The notes under the pieces: model-generated | Database searches by the model: none | What the model was told of the DNA's origin: nothing | Seen by the model: the letters and a program-made list of their open reading frames with translations, nothing else | Program-made: the position numbers and the translations under genes | Part shown: positions 14,260 to 23,059 of the stretch, one piece after another | How the letters are laid out: each line of letters starts with the position of its first letter | Position numbering within the stretch: the first letter of the stretch is position 1 | NCBI RefSeq assembly: GCF_007483665.1 | Contig: NZ_VIQO01000001.1 | Coordinates: 62,001-126,000, forward strand | Direction of reading: 5' to 3' | DNA length: 64,000 nucleotides | Source of the DNA: Catellatospora sichuanensis | GTDB lineage: Bacteria; Actinomycetota; Actinomycetes; Mycobacteriales; Micromonosporaceae

Positions 14260-15132
14260 TCAGCGGCGGGTGGTGATGGGGAGGGCTAGGCGGACCGCGT
14301 CGGAGAGGTCCTTCGGGCGGGTCAGCCCGGGAGGCAGCGGATCGGTCCAGCCGGGGCCGGCCGCGGCGATGAGGGCGGGCCGGGGGCGGGCGGCGAGCAC
14401 GGGGATGAGTTGGACCGGGTCGCCGGTCGGGGCGAACTGGGACCAGATGAAGACGGCCGCGGGGCCGGTGCGGCGGATCGCGTCGGCCAGGGCCAGGGGC
14501 GGGACCCGGGCGCCGAGCATGCGGCTGCCGCAGCCCTGCTCGGCCAGGGCGGCGGCCAGTGCCTCCAGCGGGAGCGTGTGCTGCTCCTCGGCGGCGCAGG
14601 CCAGCAGGGTACGGGCGGCGGCCGTGCCGAACGGCCGGGGCACCGTCCACAGCACCTCCAGGATGCAGCGGGACAGCAGGTGCTCCACCTCGATCATGTG
14701 CCCGTCCGGCTGCTGCCGCCGGGCCACCTCGACCAGCACCGGGCACAGCAGGTGGTCCCAGGCGTGGACGACCCCGCGGCCGCGTACCGCCGAGGCGATG
14801 GTCGCCAGCATTGCCGGCATGTCCAGGCGCACCGCGGCGACGGTGAGCCCGCGCGCCGACGGGTCGGCTACCGGGGAGAGGCGGCTCGCGGCCGGTTCGC
14901 CGGGCAGCCCGGCCAGCGCGATCCGGGCCGCCTCATGGGCCGGCACGCCTTCGGTGGTGAGCCGGCACATCACCTCCAGCCGGGCCACGTCGTCGGGCGT
15001 GTACCGGCGGTGCCGGTGCGCGACGTGCTCGCTGGGCCCGAGCCCGTACCGCTGGTGCCAGGTGCGCAATGTGGTCACCGCGACGCCGAGCCACCGCGCG
15101 ACGTCCCCGGCGCTGCGACCCTGCTCGCTCAT
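14260..15132 (-). CDS. litR: MerR-type regulator with B12-binding domain (LitR/CarH-like)
   Basis: A 290-residue regulator. The MerR winged helix spans residues 1-70, with SAGDVARWLGVAVTTLRTWH and HRRYTPDDVARLEVM. The helical bundle carries the Glu-His pair of CarH in MIEVEHLLSR, but Gln replaces the Trp expected ten residues before. The Rossmann-type cobalamin domain shows EEQHTLP at the DxHxxG position. Such proteins bind adenosylcobalamin, repress carotenoid genes in the dark and release DNA in light. Its position beside crtI-crtE strongly supports control of this carotenoid cluster. Its start overlaps an upstream micro-ORF. Confidence 0.82.
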   Translation of the reverse strand: MSEQGRSAGDVARWLGVAVTTLRTWHQRYGLGPSEHVAHRHRRYTPDDVARLEVMCRLTTEGVPAHEAARIALAGLPGEPAASRLSPVADPSARGLTVAAVRLDMPAMLATIASAVRGRGVVHAWDHLLCPVLVEVARRQQPDGHMIEVEHLLSRCILEVLWTVPRPFGTAAARTLLACAAEEQHTLPLEALAAALAEQGCGSRMLGARVPPLALADAIRRTGPAAVFIWSQFAPTGDPVQLIPVLAARPRPALIAAAGPGWTDPLPPGLTRPKDLSDAVRLALPITTRR

Positions 15133-15230
15133 GCCTTCACCGCAGTTCGCTCGGCTCCGGCATGAGTCACGGTCCTCATGGTTCGCTCGCTGCGCTCTCT
15201 CATGCCCGGCGCTCCCCCGTGGCGGGTCAT
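15129..15230 (-). CDS. micro-ORF (33 aa) between crtI and the regulator gene
   Basis: On the minus strand an ATG begins one base after the crtI stop (TGACATG), and the 33-codon frame ends in TGA overlapping the regulator ATG (ATGA at 15132-15129). The peptide includes the ER/S-rich piece MRERSERTM, encoded by the GAGAGAGCGCAGCGAGCGAA repeat word. It again bridges two operon genes with overlaps and is likely a coupling element. Confidence 0.42.
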   Translation of the reverse strand: MTRHGGAPGMRERSERTMRTVTHAGAERTAVKA

Positions 15231-15231
15231 G

Positions 15232-16725
15232 TCAGCCGCCGGTGATGCGTTGGGCGGCGAGCTTTCCCGAGATCAGCACCATCGGCACGCCGACGCCCGG
15301 AGTGGTGCCGGAGCCGGTGAAGACCACGTTGGACAGCGCCGGGTGCAGGTTGCGCGGCCGGAACGGGCCCGACTGGGTCAGCGTGTGCGCGGCTGCGAAC
15401 GGCGTGCCCGCGTCCATGCCGAGTTCGGCCCAGTCGGCCGGAGTGATCACGGTCCGGGTCTGCACGCCCGCCTTGAAACCGGTGTAGCCGCGCGCCTCCA
15501 GTACGTCGATCAGCTCGTCGGCGTACCGGTCGGCGAGCCCGCCGCGCCAGTCCTGGTCACCGGCGACCAGGTTCGGCACCGGCGCGAGCACGTAGTAGGT
15601 GTGCCGCCCGGCCGGGGCGACCGACGGATCGGTGCGGCTGGGGTTGGTGACCAGCAGCGACGGGTCGCTCATCAGCTCCCCCTTGGTGATCACCTCGTCG
15701 AAGGTGCGCCGCCACTGCCGCCCGAAGTGGATGTTGTGATGCCCCGCCTTCGCATACCGCGCGTCGGAGCCGACGTGCAGCACCACGCATGACGGCGAGT
15801 AGCGCAGCCGCCGGGGCCGCGAGCCGGGCAGCAACGCGTGTGCGGCGGCGGTGTCCGGGTTGAGCACGACCGCGTCGGCGGGGATGCGCTCGCCGTCGGT
15901 GGTCACCACTGCGGTCGCCCGGCCGCCGCTGGTCTCCACCCGCAGCACCTCGGTGCCGTAGCGGAAGCGCACCCCGTGCTTCTCGGCTGCGGCCGCCATC
16001 GCCCGGGGCACCGCGTGCATGCCGCCGCGCGGGAAGTAGACCCCGGCGACCGCGTCGAGGTACGCGATGACGGTGTACACGGCCAGCGCCTTGTGCGGGG
16101 ACAGGCCCGCGTACATCGCCTGGAACGAGAAGACCCGCCGGGTGCGCTCGTCGGACAGGAAGGAGTCGATGCGGTTCTGCAGCCGCCCGAACGCGCCCGC
16201 CGCGACGAGCCGCAGCAGGTTGGCGGTGAGCAGGTCGCGCGGGCTGTCGAAGTTGCGCTCGATGAAGTCGTGGCGCTCCAGCTCCCAGAGCCTGCGGGCG
16301 TACGCGACGAAGCGCCGGTAGCCGTCGGCCTCCCGCGGCCCGCACACCTGCGCGATCTCCTCGGCCATCCGGTCCGGGTCGGCGATGACGTCGAGCTTCG
16401 AACCGTCGGGGAACCAGGCCCGGTAGGCCGGGTCCAGCGGGGTGAGGGTGAGCCAGTCGGCCATCTCCTCACCCACCGCGGCGAAGCCCTCGGCGATCAG
16501 GTCCGGCATGGTCAGCACGGTCGGGCCGGTGTCGAACGTGTACCCGTCCCGGTCCAGCCGCCCGGCGCGTCCGCCGGGCACGTCCTCGCGCTCCAGCACG
16601 GTCACCTGCCGCCCCGCGCCGGCCAGGTGCAGCGCGCACGCCAGCCCGCCCAGCCCTGCCCCCACCACGACCACGTGGTCGGTGCGTCCGGGAACCGTCC
16701 GCATGCGTGCGCTCCTTCCGGTCAT
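15232..16725 (-). CDS. crtI: phytoene desaturase
   Basis: A 497-residue FAD-dependent CrtI-type desaturase converting phytoene to neurosporene or lycopene at the membrane. The dinucleotide fold is VVVVGAGLGGLACALHLAGA near residues 18-37, with PGGRAGRLDRDGYTFDTGPT after it, and the C-terminal family signature GSGTTPGVGVPMVLISGKL. It has the usual length and no gaps. The start overlaps the crtE stop by four bases (ATGA), so crtE-crtI form one transcript, continuing into the regulator gene. Confidence 0.94.
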   Translation of the reverse strand: MTGRSARMRTVPGRTDHVVVVGAGLGGLACALHLAGAGRQVTVLEREDVPGGRAGRLDRDGYTFDTGPTVLTMPDLIAEGFAAVGEEMADWLTLTPLDPAYRAWFPDGSKLDVIADPDRMAEEIAQVCGPREADGYRRFVAYARRLWELERHDFIERNFDSPRDLLTANLLRLVAAGAFGRLQNRIDSFLSDERTRRVFSFQAMYAGLSPHKALAVYTVIAYLDAVAGVYFPRGGMHAVPRAMAAAAEKHGVRFRYGTEVLRVETSGGRATAVVTTDGERIPADAVVLNPDTAAAHALLPGSRPRRLRYSPSCVVLHVGSDARYAKAGHHNIHFGRQWRRTFDEVITKGELMSDPSLLVTNPSRTDPSVAPAGRHTYYVLAPVPNLVAGDQDWRGGLADRYADELIDVLEARGYTGFKAGVQTRTVITPADWAELGMDAGTPFAAAHTLTQSGPFRPRNLHPALSNVVFTGSGTTPGVGVPMVLISGKLAAQRITGG

Positions 16726-17852
16726 GCCGCGCGCCAGGCGACCGCGGCGGCGAGCTCGCCGAGCGCGGCACGGACGGGCTGGTCGACGGGCGCGTCCGCG
16801 AGCGCGGCCGACGCGTCGGCCACCCGCTCGGTGATCATGTCGCTGAGCCGCTGTGCGGCCCCGGTCGCGCGGACCACCTCGCCCAGCCGGGTCACGTCGG
16901 GATGCTCGGCGGCCAGCAGTTTATCCAGCTCGGCGTGCTGCCTGGCGCTCGCCTGGGCGCGGGCCAGCAGCAGGAGCATGGTCGGCTTGCCGAGGTCGTC
17001 GCCGACCGGTTTGCCGGTCACGGCGGGTTCGCCGTACAGGCCGAGCAGGTCGTCGCGCAGCTGGAAGGCCTCGCCGACGGCCAGCCCGTAGCGGGTGTAG
17101 GCGCGTCCCAGCGGCCCGCGCGCGAAGGTCGTGCCCGTGGCACCGGCCAGCGCCGCTCCGTAGTGCAGGGGCCAGGTGGCGGTGTAACCGGCCGTCTTGA
17201 GCCGCGCGGTGCGCAGCGCCCGCTCCGGGGACCACGTCCGCGCGTGGTCGCCGAGCACGTCCAGGAACTGCCCGGCGATGGCTTCGACCCGCATCCGGTC
17301 GTACGCGGCCCGCGCACCGGCCAGCGCCGACGAGTGCACCTTCGCCCGCCCCATCAGCCGGTCCGCCCAGACCAGGCACAGATCGCCGACGAGGATCGCA
17401 CCCGCGTCGCCGAAGCGGTCGGCGTCGCCGCGCAGCCGCTGCCCGGCGTGCGCCGCGGCGAGTGCCCGGTGCGCGGTGGGGCGGCCCCGGCGGGTAACGG
17501 AGCGATCCATCACGTCGTCGTGGACCAGCGCGAACGCGTGCAGCAGCTCCAGCGCCGCGAGCGCGGGCAGCACCGGCTGCACGGGCGCGTCCGGCCCGGC
17601 CACGCTGCGCCAGCCCCAGTAGGCGAACAGCGGACGGACGCGCTTGCCCCCGCCGAGCACGGCGTCGCGGGCCGCGGCCAGCAGCGGTTCGAGCGCGTGG
17701 TCGACGTCCAGCAGCGCGGCCGTCTCGGTGAGCACGAAGTCGCTGAGCGCTACCTCGACGCGATGGTGCAGGTCGGCGGCGTGGTCTACCGGCCCGGGAC
17801 CCGCAGCCGGGGTAAAGGAAGGAGCGGTCACGGAGTAGGTGTCGTTTGCCAC
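16722..17852 (-). CDS. crtE: geranylgeranyl diphosphate synthase (polyprenyl synthetase)
   Basis: A 376-residue trans-isoprenyl diphosphate synthase that should supply GGPP for phytoene. The first Asp-rich motif is Asp112-Asp-Val-Met-Asp116 in VHDDVMD, preceded by GGGKRVRPLFAY; the second is the shortened RDDLLG common in actinobacterial GGPP synthases, followed by GKPVGDDLGKPT. It is the first gene of the minus-strand crt operon and divergent from crtB with 68 bases between starts. Confidence 0.92.
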   Translation of the reverse strand: MANDTYSVTAPSFTPAAGPGPVDHAADLHHRVEVALSDFVLTETAALLDVDHALEPLLAAARDAVLGGGKRVRPLFAYWGWRSVAGPDAPVQPVLPALAALELLHAFALVHDDVMDRSVTRRGRPTAHRALAAAHAGQRLRGDADRFGDAGAILVGDLCLVWADRLMGRAKVHSSALAGARAAYDRMRVEAIAGQFLDVLGDHARTWSPERALRTARLKTAGYTATWPLHYGAALAGATGTTFARGPLGRAYTRYGLAVGEAFQLRDDLLGLYGEPAVTGKPVGDDLGKPTMLLLLARAQASARQHAELDKLLAAEHPDVTRLGEVVRATGAAQRLSDMITERVADASAALADAPVDQPVRAALGELAAAVAWRAA

Positions 17853-17869
17853 GGGCCCAGATTAACGTA

Positions 17870-17900
17870 GACTCGAAGTTGCGTCGATTGTTGAGTCGAT
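17870..17900. promoter_or_regulatory. crt divergent promoter with TCGA repeats at helical spacing
   Basis: TCGA occurs at 17873, 17884 and 17896, i.e. 11 and 12 bases apart, giving direct repeats of the type ACTCGAA, CGTCGATT and AGTCGATA. GACTC at 17870 and GAGTC at 17893 also form an inverted pair. CarH tetramers are known to contact repeated sites about 11 bp apart, so this is a good operator candidate for the regulator at 14260. The sequence lies midway between the crtE and crtB starts. Confidence 0.55.
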
Positions 17901-17920
17901 ATTTCTGACAGGAGAGCCCC

Positions 17921-18838
17921 GTGGAGCCTGAACTCGCCGCGGCGTACGAGCGCTGCCGGCAGCTGCACCGCCGCCACGGCCGCACGTACTACCTGGCCAC
18001 CCGCCTGCTCCCGGCCTGGAAGCGCCCGCACGTGCACGCGCTCTACGGCTTCACCCGCTACGCCGACGAGATCGTCGACAGCACCGACGACCTGCCTCCC
18101 GCCGTGCGGGCCGCCCGGCTGCGCGAGTGGTCCGACCGTTTCGTGGCGGGCCTGCACGGGACCCGGGTCGACGACCCGCTGCTGCCCGCCGTGCTGCACA
18201 CCATCGAGCGCTTCGACATGGACCGCGCCGACTTCGCGTCGTTCCTGCGCAGCATGGCCATGGACCTCGAGGTCACCGAATACGCCGACTACGACGACCT
18301 GCTCGACTACATGGAGGGCTCCGCCGCCGTCATCGGCACGATGATGCTGCCCATTCTCGAACCGGCCGACGCCGACGCCGCCCGCGAGCCCGCCCGCCAG
18401 CTCGGGCTGGCGTTCCAGCTCACGAACTTCCTGCGCGACGTCGGCGAGGACCTGCAGCGGGGACGGATCTACCTGCCCCAGCGCGACCTGCGCACCTTCG
18501 GCGTCAGCCCGGCCGACCTGTACCGGTCCGCCGCGCGCGGCACCGCCACCACGGCCATCCGGGAACTGGTCCGCTACGAGATCGTCCGGGCCCGGGAGCA
18601 CTACGCCGCGGCGGCCCCGGGGGTCACCATGCTCGCGCCGACCTCGCAGGCCTGCATCCGCACCGCGTTCCACCTGTACGGCGGCATCCTCGACGAGATC
18701 GAACGAGCTGATCTCGACGTCTTCGCCCGCCGCGCGGTCGTGCCCACCCACCGCCGGTTGCAGGTCGCGGCACGCTGCCTGCTCACCCCCGCCGGCACCC
18801 CCGTCGCCATGCCCCGCGCGCCGGAACGGGCCAGCTGA
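17921..18838 (+). CDS. crtB: phytoene synthase
   Basis: A 305-residue squalene/phytoene synthase that condenses two GGPP into phytoene. The two Asp-rich sites are Asp49-Glu-Ile-Val-Asp53 in RYADEIVD and NFLRDVGEDLQRGRIYLP near residues 166-183. The GTG start at 17921 follows AGGAG by 6 bases. It is first in the rightward crt operon; its stop shares a base with the next ATG (TGATG). Confidence 0.94.
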   Translation: MEPELAAAYERCRQLHRRHGRTYYLATRLLPAWKRPHVHALYGFTRYADEIVDSTDDLPPAVRAARLREWSDRFVAGLHGTRVDDPLLPAVLHTIERFDMDRADFASFLRSMAMDLEVTEYADYDDLLDYMEGSAAVIGTMMLPILEPADADAAREPARQLGLAFQLTNFLRDVGEDLQRGRIYLPQRDLRTFGVSPADLYRSAARGTATTAIRELVRYEIVRAREHYAAAAPGVTMLAPTSQACIRTAFHLYGGILDEIERADLDVFARRAVVPTHRRLQVAARCLLTPAGTPVAMPRAPERAS

Positions 18839-19320
18839 TGGACGCGCTGCGCTACCTGCTGATCCTGGCCGCGTGCGTCGCCGTGACGCTGCCGCTGGAA
18901 CTGGCGCTCGGCGCACGCGTCTACCGGCAGCCGCGACGGCTGCTGGCCACCCTCGCCCCGGTGGTGGCGGTGTTCGTGCTCTGGGACCTGATCGCCGTGG
19001 AGCGCGGCCACTGGTGGTTCTCCGCGCGGTACACCACGGGCCTGACCGTCGCGGGCCTACCGTGGGAAGAGTGGCTGTTCTTCCTCGTCGTGCCACTGTG
19101 CGCGCTGCTCACCTTCGAGGTGCTGGGCCACGCCACGCGGCTGCTGCGCCGCGCCGAGACCGCGGGGCCCCGACGCGGAGTGGCCGGACCCGGCCTGTTG
19201 CGCCGCTTCCGCGGGGACCGGCCTGTCGCGGAACCCGCGCATTCTGCTGCTCCGACGGAGCCGACCGCACCGCAGCGTCCCGTGGCGCCCACCTCCGCCG
19301 GGGCACGACGTGGCCGCTGA
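18838..19320 (+). CDS. crtYc: lycopene cyclase subunit, CrtYc-type
   Basis: A 160-residue membrane protein with three hydrophobic segments and the lycopene cyclase domain signature. It has LPLELALGARVYRQPRRL, then FVLWDLIAVERGHWWFSARY and LPWEEWLFFLVVPLCALLTF. This is the first half of the heterodimeric actinobacterial cyclase. The C-terminal 50 residues are a Pro/Ala/Arg-rich tail longer than usual. The partner gene follows with an 11-base overlap. Confidence 0.88.
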   Translation: MDALRYLLILAACVAVTLPLELALGARVYRQPRRLLATLAPVVAVFVLWDLIAVERGHWWFSARYTTGLTVAGLPWEEWLFFLVVPLCALLTFEVLGHATRLLRRAETAGPRRGVAGPGLLRRFRGDRPVAEPAHSAAPTEPTAPQRPVAPTSAGARRGR

Positions 19321-19645
19321 GTACACGGCCGCCGCCGTCGCCGCCCCGGTCGCCGTGGTGGCCCTGGAGCTGGCCGTGCTGCGCACCGGGCTGCTGCGGA
19401 CCGCCCGGTACTGGGTCACCGTGGCGATCTCGCTGGCGTTCATGGTGCCCGTCGACGGCTGGCTCACCCGGCCCGACGCCACCGTGGTGCACTACGCCGA
19501 GCAGCAGATCAGCGGGATACGCGCGCCGTGGCACATCCCGGTCGAGGACTACGGATTCGGCCTCGCCCTGATCACGCTGACGCTGCTGCTGTGGCAGCGG
19601 CTGCGACCCCGTACGGACGCCGAGGGCGAGGGCCGCGATGCGTGA
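19310..19645 (+). CDS. crtYd: lycopene cyclase subunit, CrtYd-type
   Basis: A 111-residue membrane protein with three hydrophobic segments, the second half of the heterodimeric lycopene cyclase. The conserved ending HIPVEDYGFGLALITLTLLL matches the P.ED..FG motif of these subunits. GTG 19310 lies inside the end of crtYc and its own stop lies inside the start of the acyltransferase gene, so translation is coupled. Confidence 0.86.
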   Translation: MAAEYTAAAVAAPVAVVALELAVLRTGLLRTARYWVTVAISLAFMVPVDGWLTRPDATVVHYAEQQISGIRAPWHIPVEDYGFGLALITLTLLLWQRLRPRTDAEGEGRDA

Positions 19646-20303
19646 CCCGGTGGCGGCGTTCCTGCGCCACGGCTTCGCCTACCTGGTGCGCCGGGACCTG
19701 CGCGGAGTGTGGCTGCGCGGCGGGCTGCCCCGCGGCCCGTTCGTCTGGGCCGCGAATCATCACAGCTGGTGGGACCCGTTCGTGGCGTCCGTGGTGCTGG
19801 ACCGCGCACGGCATCCGGCCTGCCTGATCATGCAGCAGGACAATCTGGCCCGCTACCGGTTCGTGCGCCGGGTGGGCGTGTTCGGCACCGCCGAGCCCCG
19901 CACCGGGCTGCGGCATCTGGCCGACGGCCGCACCCTGGTCATCTACCCCGAGGGCGAGCTGCGCCCCGCCGGACCGCCCGGCCCGCTGTCCCCCGGCGCG
20001 GCCTGGTACGCCCGCCAGGCGCGGGTTCCGCTGTACGCGGTGGCGGTCCGCGTGGTGCTGCGCGGGCAGACCAAGCCCGAGGCGTACGTCTCCTGTACCG
20101 AGGTGACCCGCCGGGGCCGCGACGACCAGGTCACCGAGCGGCTCACCGACACCCTCGCCGCCGATCTGTCCATCCTGGACAGCCAGCTCGCCGCCGCCGA
20201 CCCACGGCGGCCGCCGGCCGGCTTCCGCCGGGTGCTCGCCGGGCGGCGCAGCGTCGACGAACGCATCGACAGCGCACAGGGGGCCGTGCCGTGGGCTTCC
20301 TGA
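19638..20303 (+). CDS. PlsC-type acyltransferase
   Basis: A 221-residue lysophospholipid-acyltransferase-fold enzyme. The catalytic HX4D motif is NHHSWWDPF near residues 40-48, and the acceptor-binding YPEGELR lies near 103-109. In general such enzymes acylate glycerol-3-phosphate derivatives; inside a crt operon next to a glycosyltransferase it may acylate a carotenoid glycoside, as CruD-type and staphyloxanthin enzymes do in other bacteria (inference). It overlaps the glycosyltransferase start by 13 bases. Confidence 0.8.
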   Translation: MRDPVAAFLRHGFAYLVRRDLRGVWLRGGLPRGPFVWAANHHSWWDPFVASVVLDRARHPACLIMQQDNLARYRFVRRVGVFGTAEPRTGLRHLADGRTLVIYPEGELRPAGPPGPLSPGAAWYARQARVPLYAVAVRVVLRGQTKPEAYVSCTEVTRRGRDDQVTERLTDTLAADLSILDSQLAAADPRRPPAGFRRVLAGRRSVDERIDSAQGAVPWAS

Positions 20304-21361
20304 GCGCGGCCGTCGTCGGCTTCCACCTGGTCAAGACCGCCGGGCTGGTGAGCAACGCCCGCTCCTTCCCGGTGCTGGCACGCGGGCGGTCGGCGCCGGG
20401 CCGTCCGCGCACCTCGCTGCTGGTGCCCGCCCGCGACGAGGCCGACCGGCTGCCGTACACCCTGCCCGGCCTGCTCGCCCAGCCCGCCGAGGAGATCCTG
20501 GTCCTCGACGACGGCTCCACCGACGGCACCGCCGAGATCGTGGCGGGCTTCGCCGATCCGCGCCTGAAGCTGATCACGGGCGCGCCCCGGCCCGAGGGCT
20601 GGATCGGCAAGAACTGGGCCTGCCATCAGCTGGCCCTGGCCGCGCGCGGCGACCTGCTGGTGTACCTCGACGCGGACGTGACCCTGCGCCCTGGCGCGCT
20701 GGACGCGGTGTGGGCGCAGCAGCGCCGGCAGCGCGCCGACGTGTTCTCGGTGTTCCCACGCCAGCAGACCGGCACTCTCGGCGAGCGCCTCCTCGTCCCG
20801 CTGATCGACGAGAACCTGCTCGGCTTCCTGCCGCACCAGCTGCTCGACCTGCCGATCCCCGCGGCCGCGGTGGCCAACGGCCAGCTGCTGGCCTTTCGGC
20901 GCGCCGCCTACGAGCGGGTGGGCGGGCATGCGGCGGTGGCCGGTGAGATCGTCGAGGACCTGGAACTGGCCCGGCGCAGCCGCCGCCAGGGCCTCAAGCT
21001 GGGCCTGGCGCTCGGCGGCGACCTGGTGAGCACCCGCATGTACGACGGCTACCGCAGTGCCGTACGCGGGGTCGGCAAGAGCATGCGGGCCGCGCACGGC
21101 GGCAGCGATGTGGTGCTGGCGGCCAGTTTCGCCTGGAATCTGACCGCGTACACGGTGCCCTGGCTGCTGTGGCGGCGTGGCGGCGGCTGGCGGGTCGCCG
21201 CCGTGCTCGGGCTCGCCGAGCGCGTGCTGTCCAACGCCAAGACCGGGCGCGGGGCGTACGCCGAAGCCGCGCTGGCGCCGTTCACCGCACCCGCGGCGCT
21301 GCCCGTCTACCTGACCGCCCTGCGCCGCACCGCCGTCTGGAAGGGACGGGAGTACCGGTGA
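20291..21361 (+). CDS. family 2 glycosyltransferase, probably carotenoid
   Basis: A 356-residue membrane-associated GT2 enzyme. It starts with a hydrophobic segment, then [34 protein letters not shown], the DXD-type YLDADV and the acceptor region [17 protein letters not shown]; more hydrophobic segments close the protein. This arrangement matches CrtQ/CruC-type carotenoid glycosyltransferases. GTG 20291 begins the [12 protein letters not shown] segment; a much longer upstream reading is out of register with the acyltransferase gene and is rejected. Confidence 0.82.
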   Translation: MGFLSAAVVGFHLVKTAGLVSNARSFPVLARGRSAPGRPRTSLLVPARDEADRLPYTLPGLLAQPAEEILVLDDGSTDGTAEIVAGFADPRLKLITGAPRPEGWIGKNWACHQLALAARGDLLVYLDADVTLRPGALDAVWAQQRRQRADVFSVFPRQQTGTLGERLLVPLIDENLLGFLPHQLLDLPIPAAAVANGQLLAFRRAAYERVGGHAAVAGEIVEDLELARRSRRQGLKLGLALGGDLVSTRMYDGYRSAVRGVGKSMRAAHGGSDVVLAASFAWNLTAYTVPWLLWRRGGGWRVAAVLGLAERVLSNAKTGRGAYAEAALAPFTAPAALPVYLTALRRTAVWKGREYR

Positions 21362-22476
21362 GCCTCCCCTCCCCCGCGGGCACGCCGCTGCTGGGCCACC
21401 TGTGGCGGTGGACCACCGACCCGGTGCGGCTGCTGCGCGACGGGGCGCGCACCGGCGACGTGTTCCGGCTGCGCCTGTGGCGCACCGCCGTGGTCGGCTA
21501 CACCCCCGACTGGAACCGCGTCGTGCTCGGCGACCTGGACACGTTCCGCAGCGTCGGCAGCCTCAGCGGCCTCACCCCGTACCTGTCCGCCGGGGTGGTC
21601 TACCAGGACAATCCCCAGCACGACCCGCGCCGCCGGGAGCTCAACCCGCACTTCCACGCCCGCGCCCTGGACCACCTGCTCGAACGGCTGGACCTGGTGG
21701 CGCGCGCGAACCTGCCCACCGGCAGGTTCGAGGCACTGGCCTGGGCTAGCGACGTGGTGCGCCGGATGCTCAACGCCGCGTTCTTCGCCAACACCATGTC
21801 CGACCGGCTGCTCGCCGACTTCCTGCACCCGCTGCAGCGCCCCGCGCCGGGTCCGATGATCCCGCGGCCGCTGCTGTTCCGCCGCCTCGACGCGGCCATC
21901 GCCGCGATCCTCGCCGACCCTCCACCGGGCAGCCTGGCCGAGGCGATGTCCGGGATGGACGGCGCGGTCGCGGAGATCCGGGTCGGGCTGGCCGCCGGCT
22001 ACGACACCACCGCGCACACGCTGGCCTGGGCACTGTGGCACCTGGCCGGTGCGCCCGAATGGCGGCAGGCCGACACGCTCGGGCAGGTGCTCGACGAGAT
22101 CCTGCGCCTCTATCCCGCCGGGTGGCTGGGCAGCCGCGTCACCGCCCACGACACCACCGCCACCGGCGTCGACCTGCCCGCGGGCACGCTCGTGCTGTAC
22201 TCCCCGCTGCTCACCCACCGCGACCCGCGGCTGTGGCCCGACCCGCACACCTTCGCTCCGCAGCGGTTCGAGGGCGGGCGGCCCGCCTGGGGCTTCCTGC
22301 CGTTCAGCGCCGGACGGCGCACCTGCCTCGGCGCGCACCTGGCCCGGGCCATGCTGCGCACCGCCCTGGTGCCGTGGTGCGAGGCGAAACTCGTCCAGGT
22401 GGAGGGCGACCCGACGCCGAGCGCCGCCATCGCGCTGCGGCCCCGGGGAACGCTGTGGCTCGACCGGCGCTGGTGA
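21358..22476 (+). CDS. cytochrome P450, probable carotenoid-modifying
   Basis: A 372-residue P450, short for the family but with every core motif: I-helix [10 protein letters not shown], ExxR in DEILRLYP and the heme loop [16 protein letters not shown] with Cys323. It would hydroxylate or oxidise a carotenoid, given its place at the end of the crt operon. It needs a ferredoxin/reductase from elsewhere. GTG 21358 overlaps the glycosyltransferase stop (GTGA). Confidence 0.88.
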   Translation: MSLPSPAGTPLLGHLWRWTTDPVRLLRDGARTGDVFRLRLWRTAVVGYTPDWNRVVLGDLDTFRSVGSLSGLTPYLSAGVVYQDNPQHDPRRRELNPHFHARALDHLLERLDLVARANLPTGRFEALAWASDVVRRMLNAAFFANTMSDRLLADFLHPLQRPAPGPMIPRPLLFRRLDAAIAAILADPPPGSLAEAMSGMDGAVAEIRVGLAAGYDTTAHTLAWALWHLAGAPEWRQADTLGQVLDEILRLYPAGWLGSRVTAHDTTATGVDLPAGTLVLYSPLLTHRDPRLWPDPHTFAPQRFEGGRPAWGFLPFSAGRRTCLGAHLARAMLRTALVPWCEAKLVQVEGDPTPSAAIALRPRGTLWLDRRW

Positions 22477-23059
22477 CCCGCTGCCACCTCCACATTGCCT
22501 GACGGCCGGCCGATTCCGGCAACCCCTCCAGCGACTCCTCCCGATGCCGGGCGGCCTCGCGACCGCACCTGGAAAGCGCATTCCAGGTAGGACAAGGTAT
22601 TACCGCCCGCCAACGCCTGTCAATGGCTCACCGGCGACCACAAGTATCAGGCGCTGCAACAATCCTGCACACGGTGATCCATTGACTTCGTCTCGTTCGG
22701 ACTGCACCTTGTTAGGGAATGCGCTTTCCCGAAACACCGGCGGAACGGGCCTCCCGCCGGACGTGACCGGGGTGCGTGGGTACTGACGCCCGACCGTCCC
22801 TGATCGGGCGGCTCCGGCTCGAGACGGGCACCCACCGCCCCGACGATTCGGCGCGGGCGCAGCCGCTGACGACCTCGAAGGTCCGGTCCAGGTCACGGCG
22901 GCACCGCCGACCAGATCCACATCGATGAGAGCACCCCCTCCCGGTCGATCCGCGACCTGCCCGGTGACAGGCGAAAGGCCCGCAGCCTCGCCGGTCCGCC
23001 GCGTCGACCCTCCGTACGAGCAGCGAGTCCTCGCGAACGAAGACGAAAGAGAGACGAAG
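22477..23059. promoter_or_regulatory. 583-base gap with two LacI-type operators
   Basis: TGGAAAGCGCATTCCA at 22570-22585 and GGGAATGCGCTTTCCC at 22715-22730 are near-palindromes with the GCGC-centred core of LacI-family sugar repressors; each contains the reverse complement of the other's 14-base core. They stand 145 bases apart, about 330 and 475 bases before the pectate lyase start. The rest holds no convincing gene, only small GC hairpins such as GCCCGA/TCGGGC near 22789-22810. No clear -35/-10 pair could be set. Confidence 0.55.

Noticed and set aside
18838..19645. C50 carotenoid cyclase
   Set aside because: CrtYe/Yf-type C50 cyclases occur with a CrtEb elongase; none is present, so a C40 lycopene cyclase is more likely.
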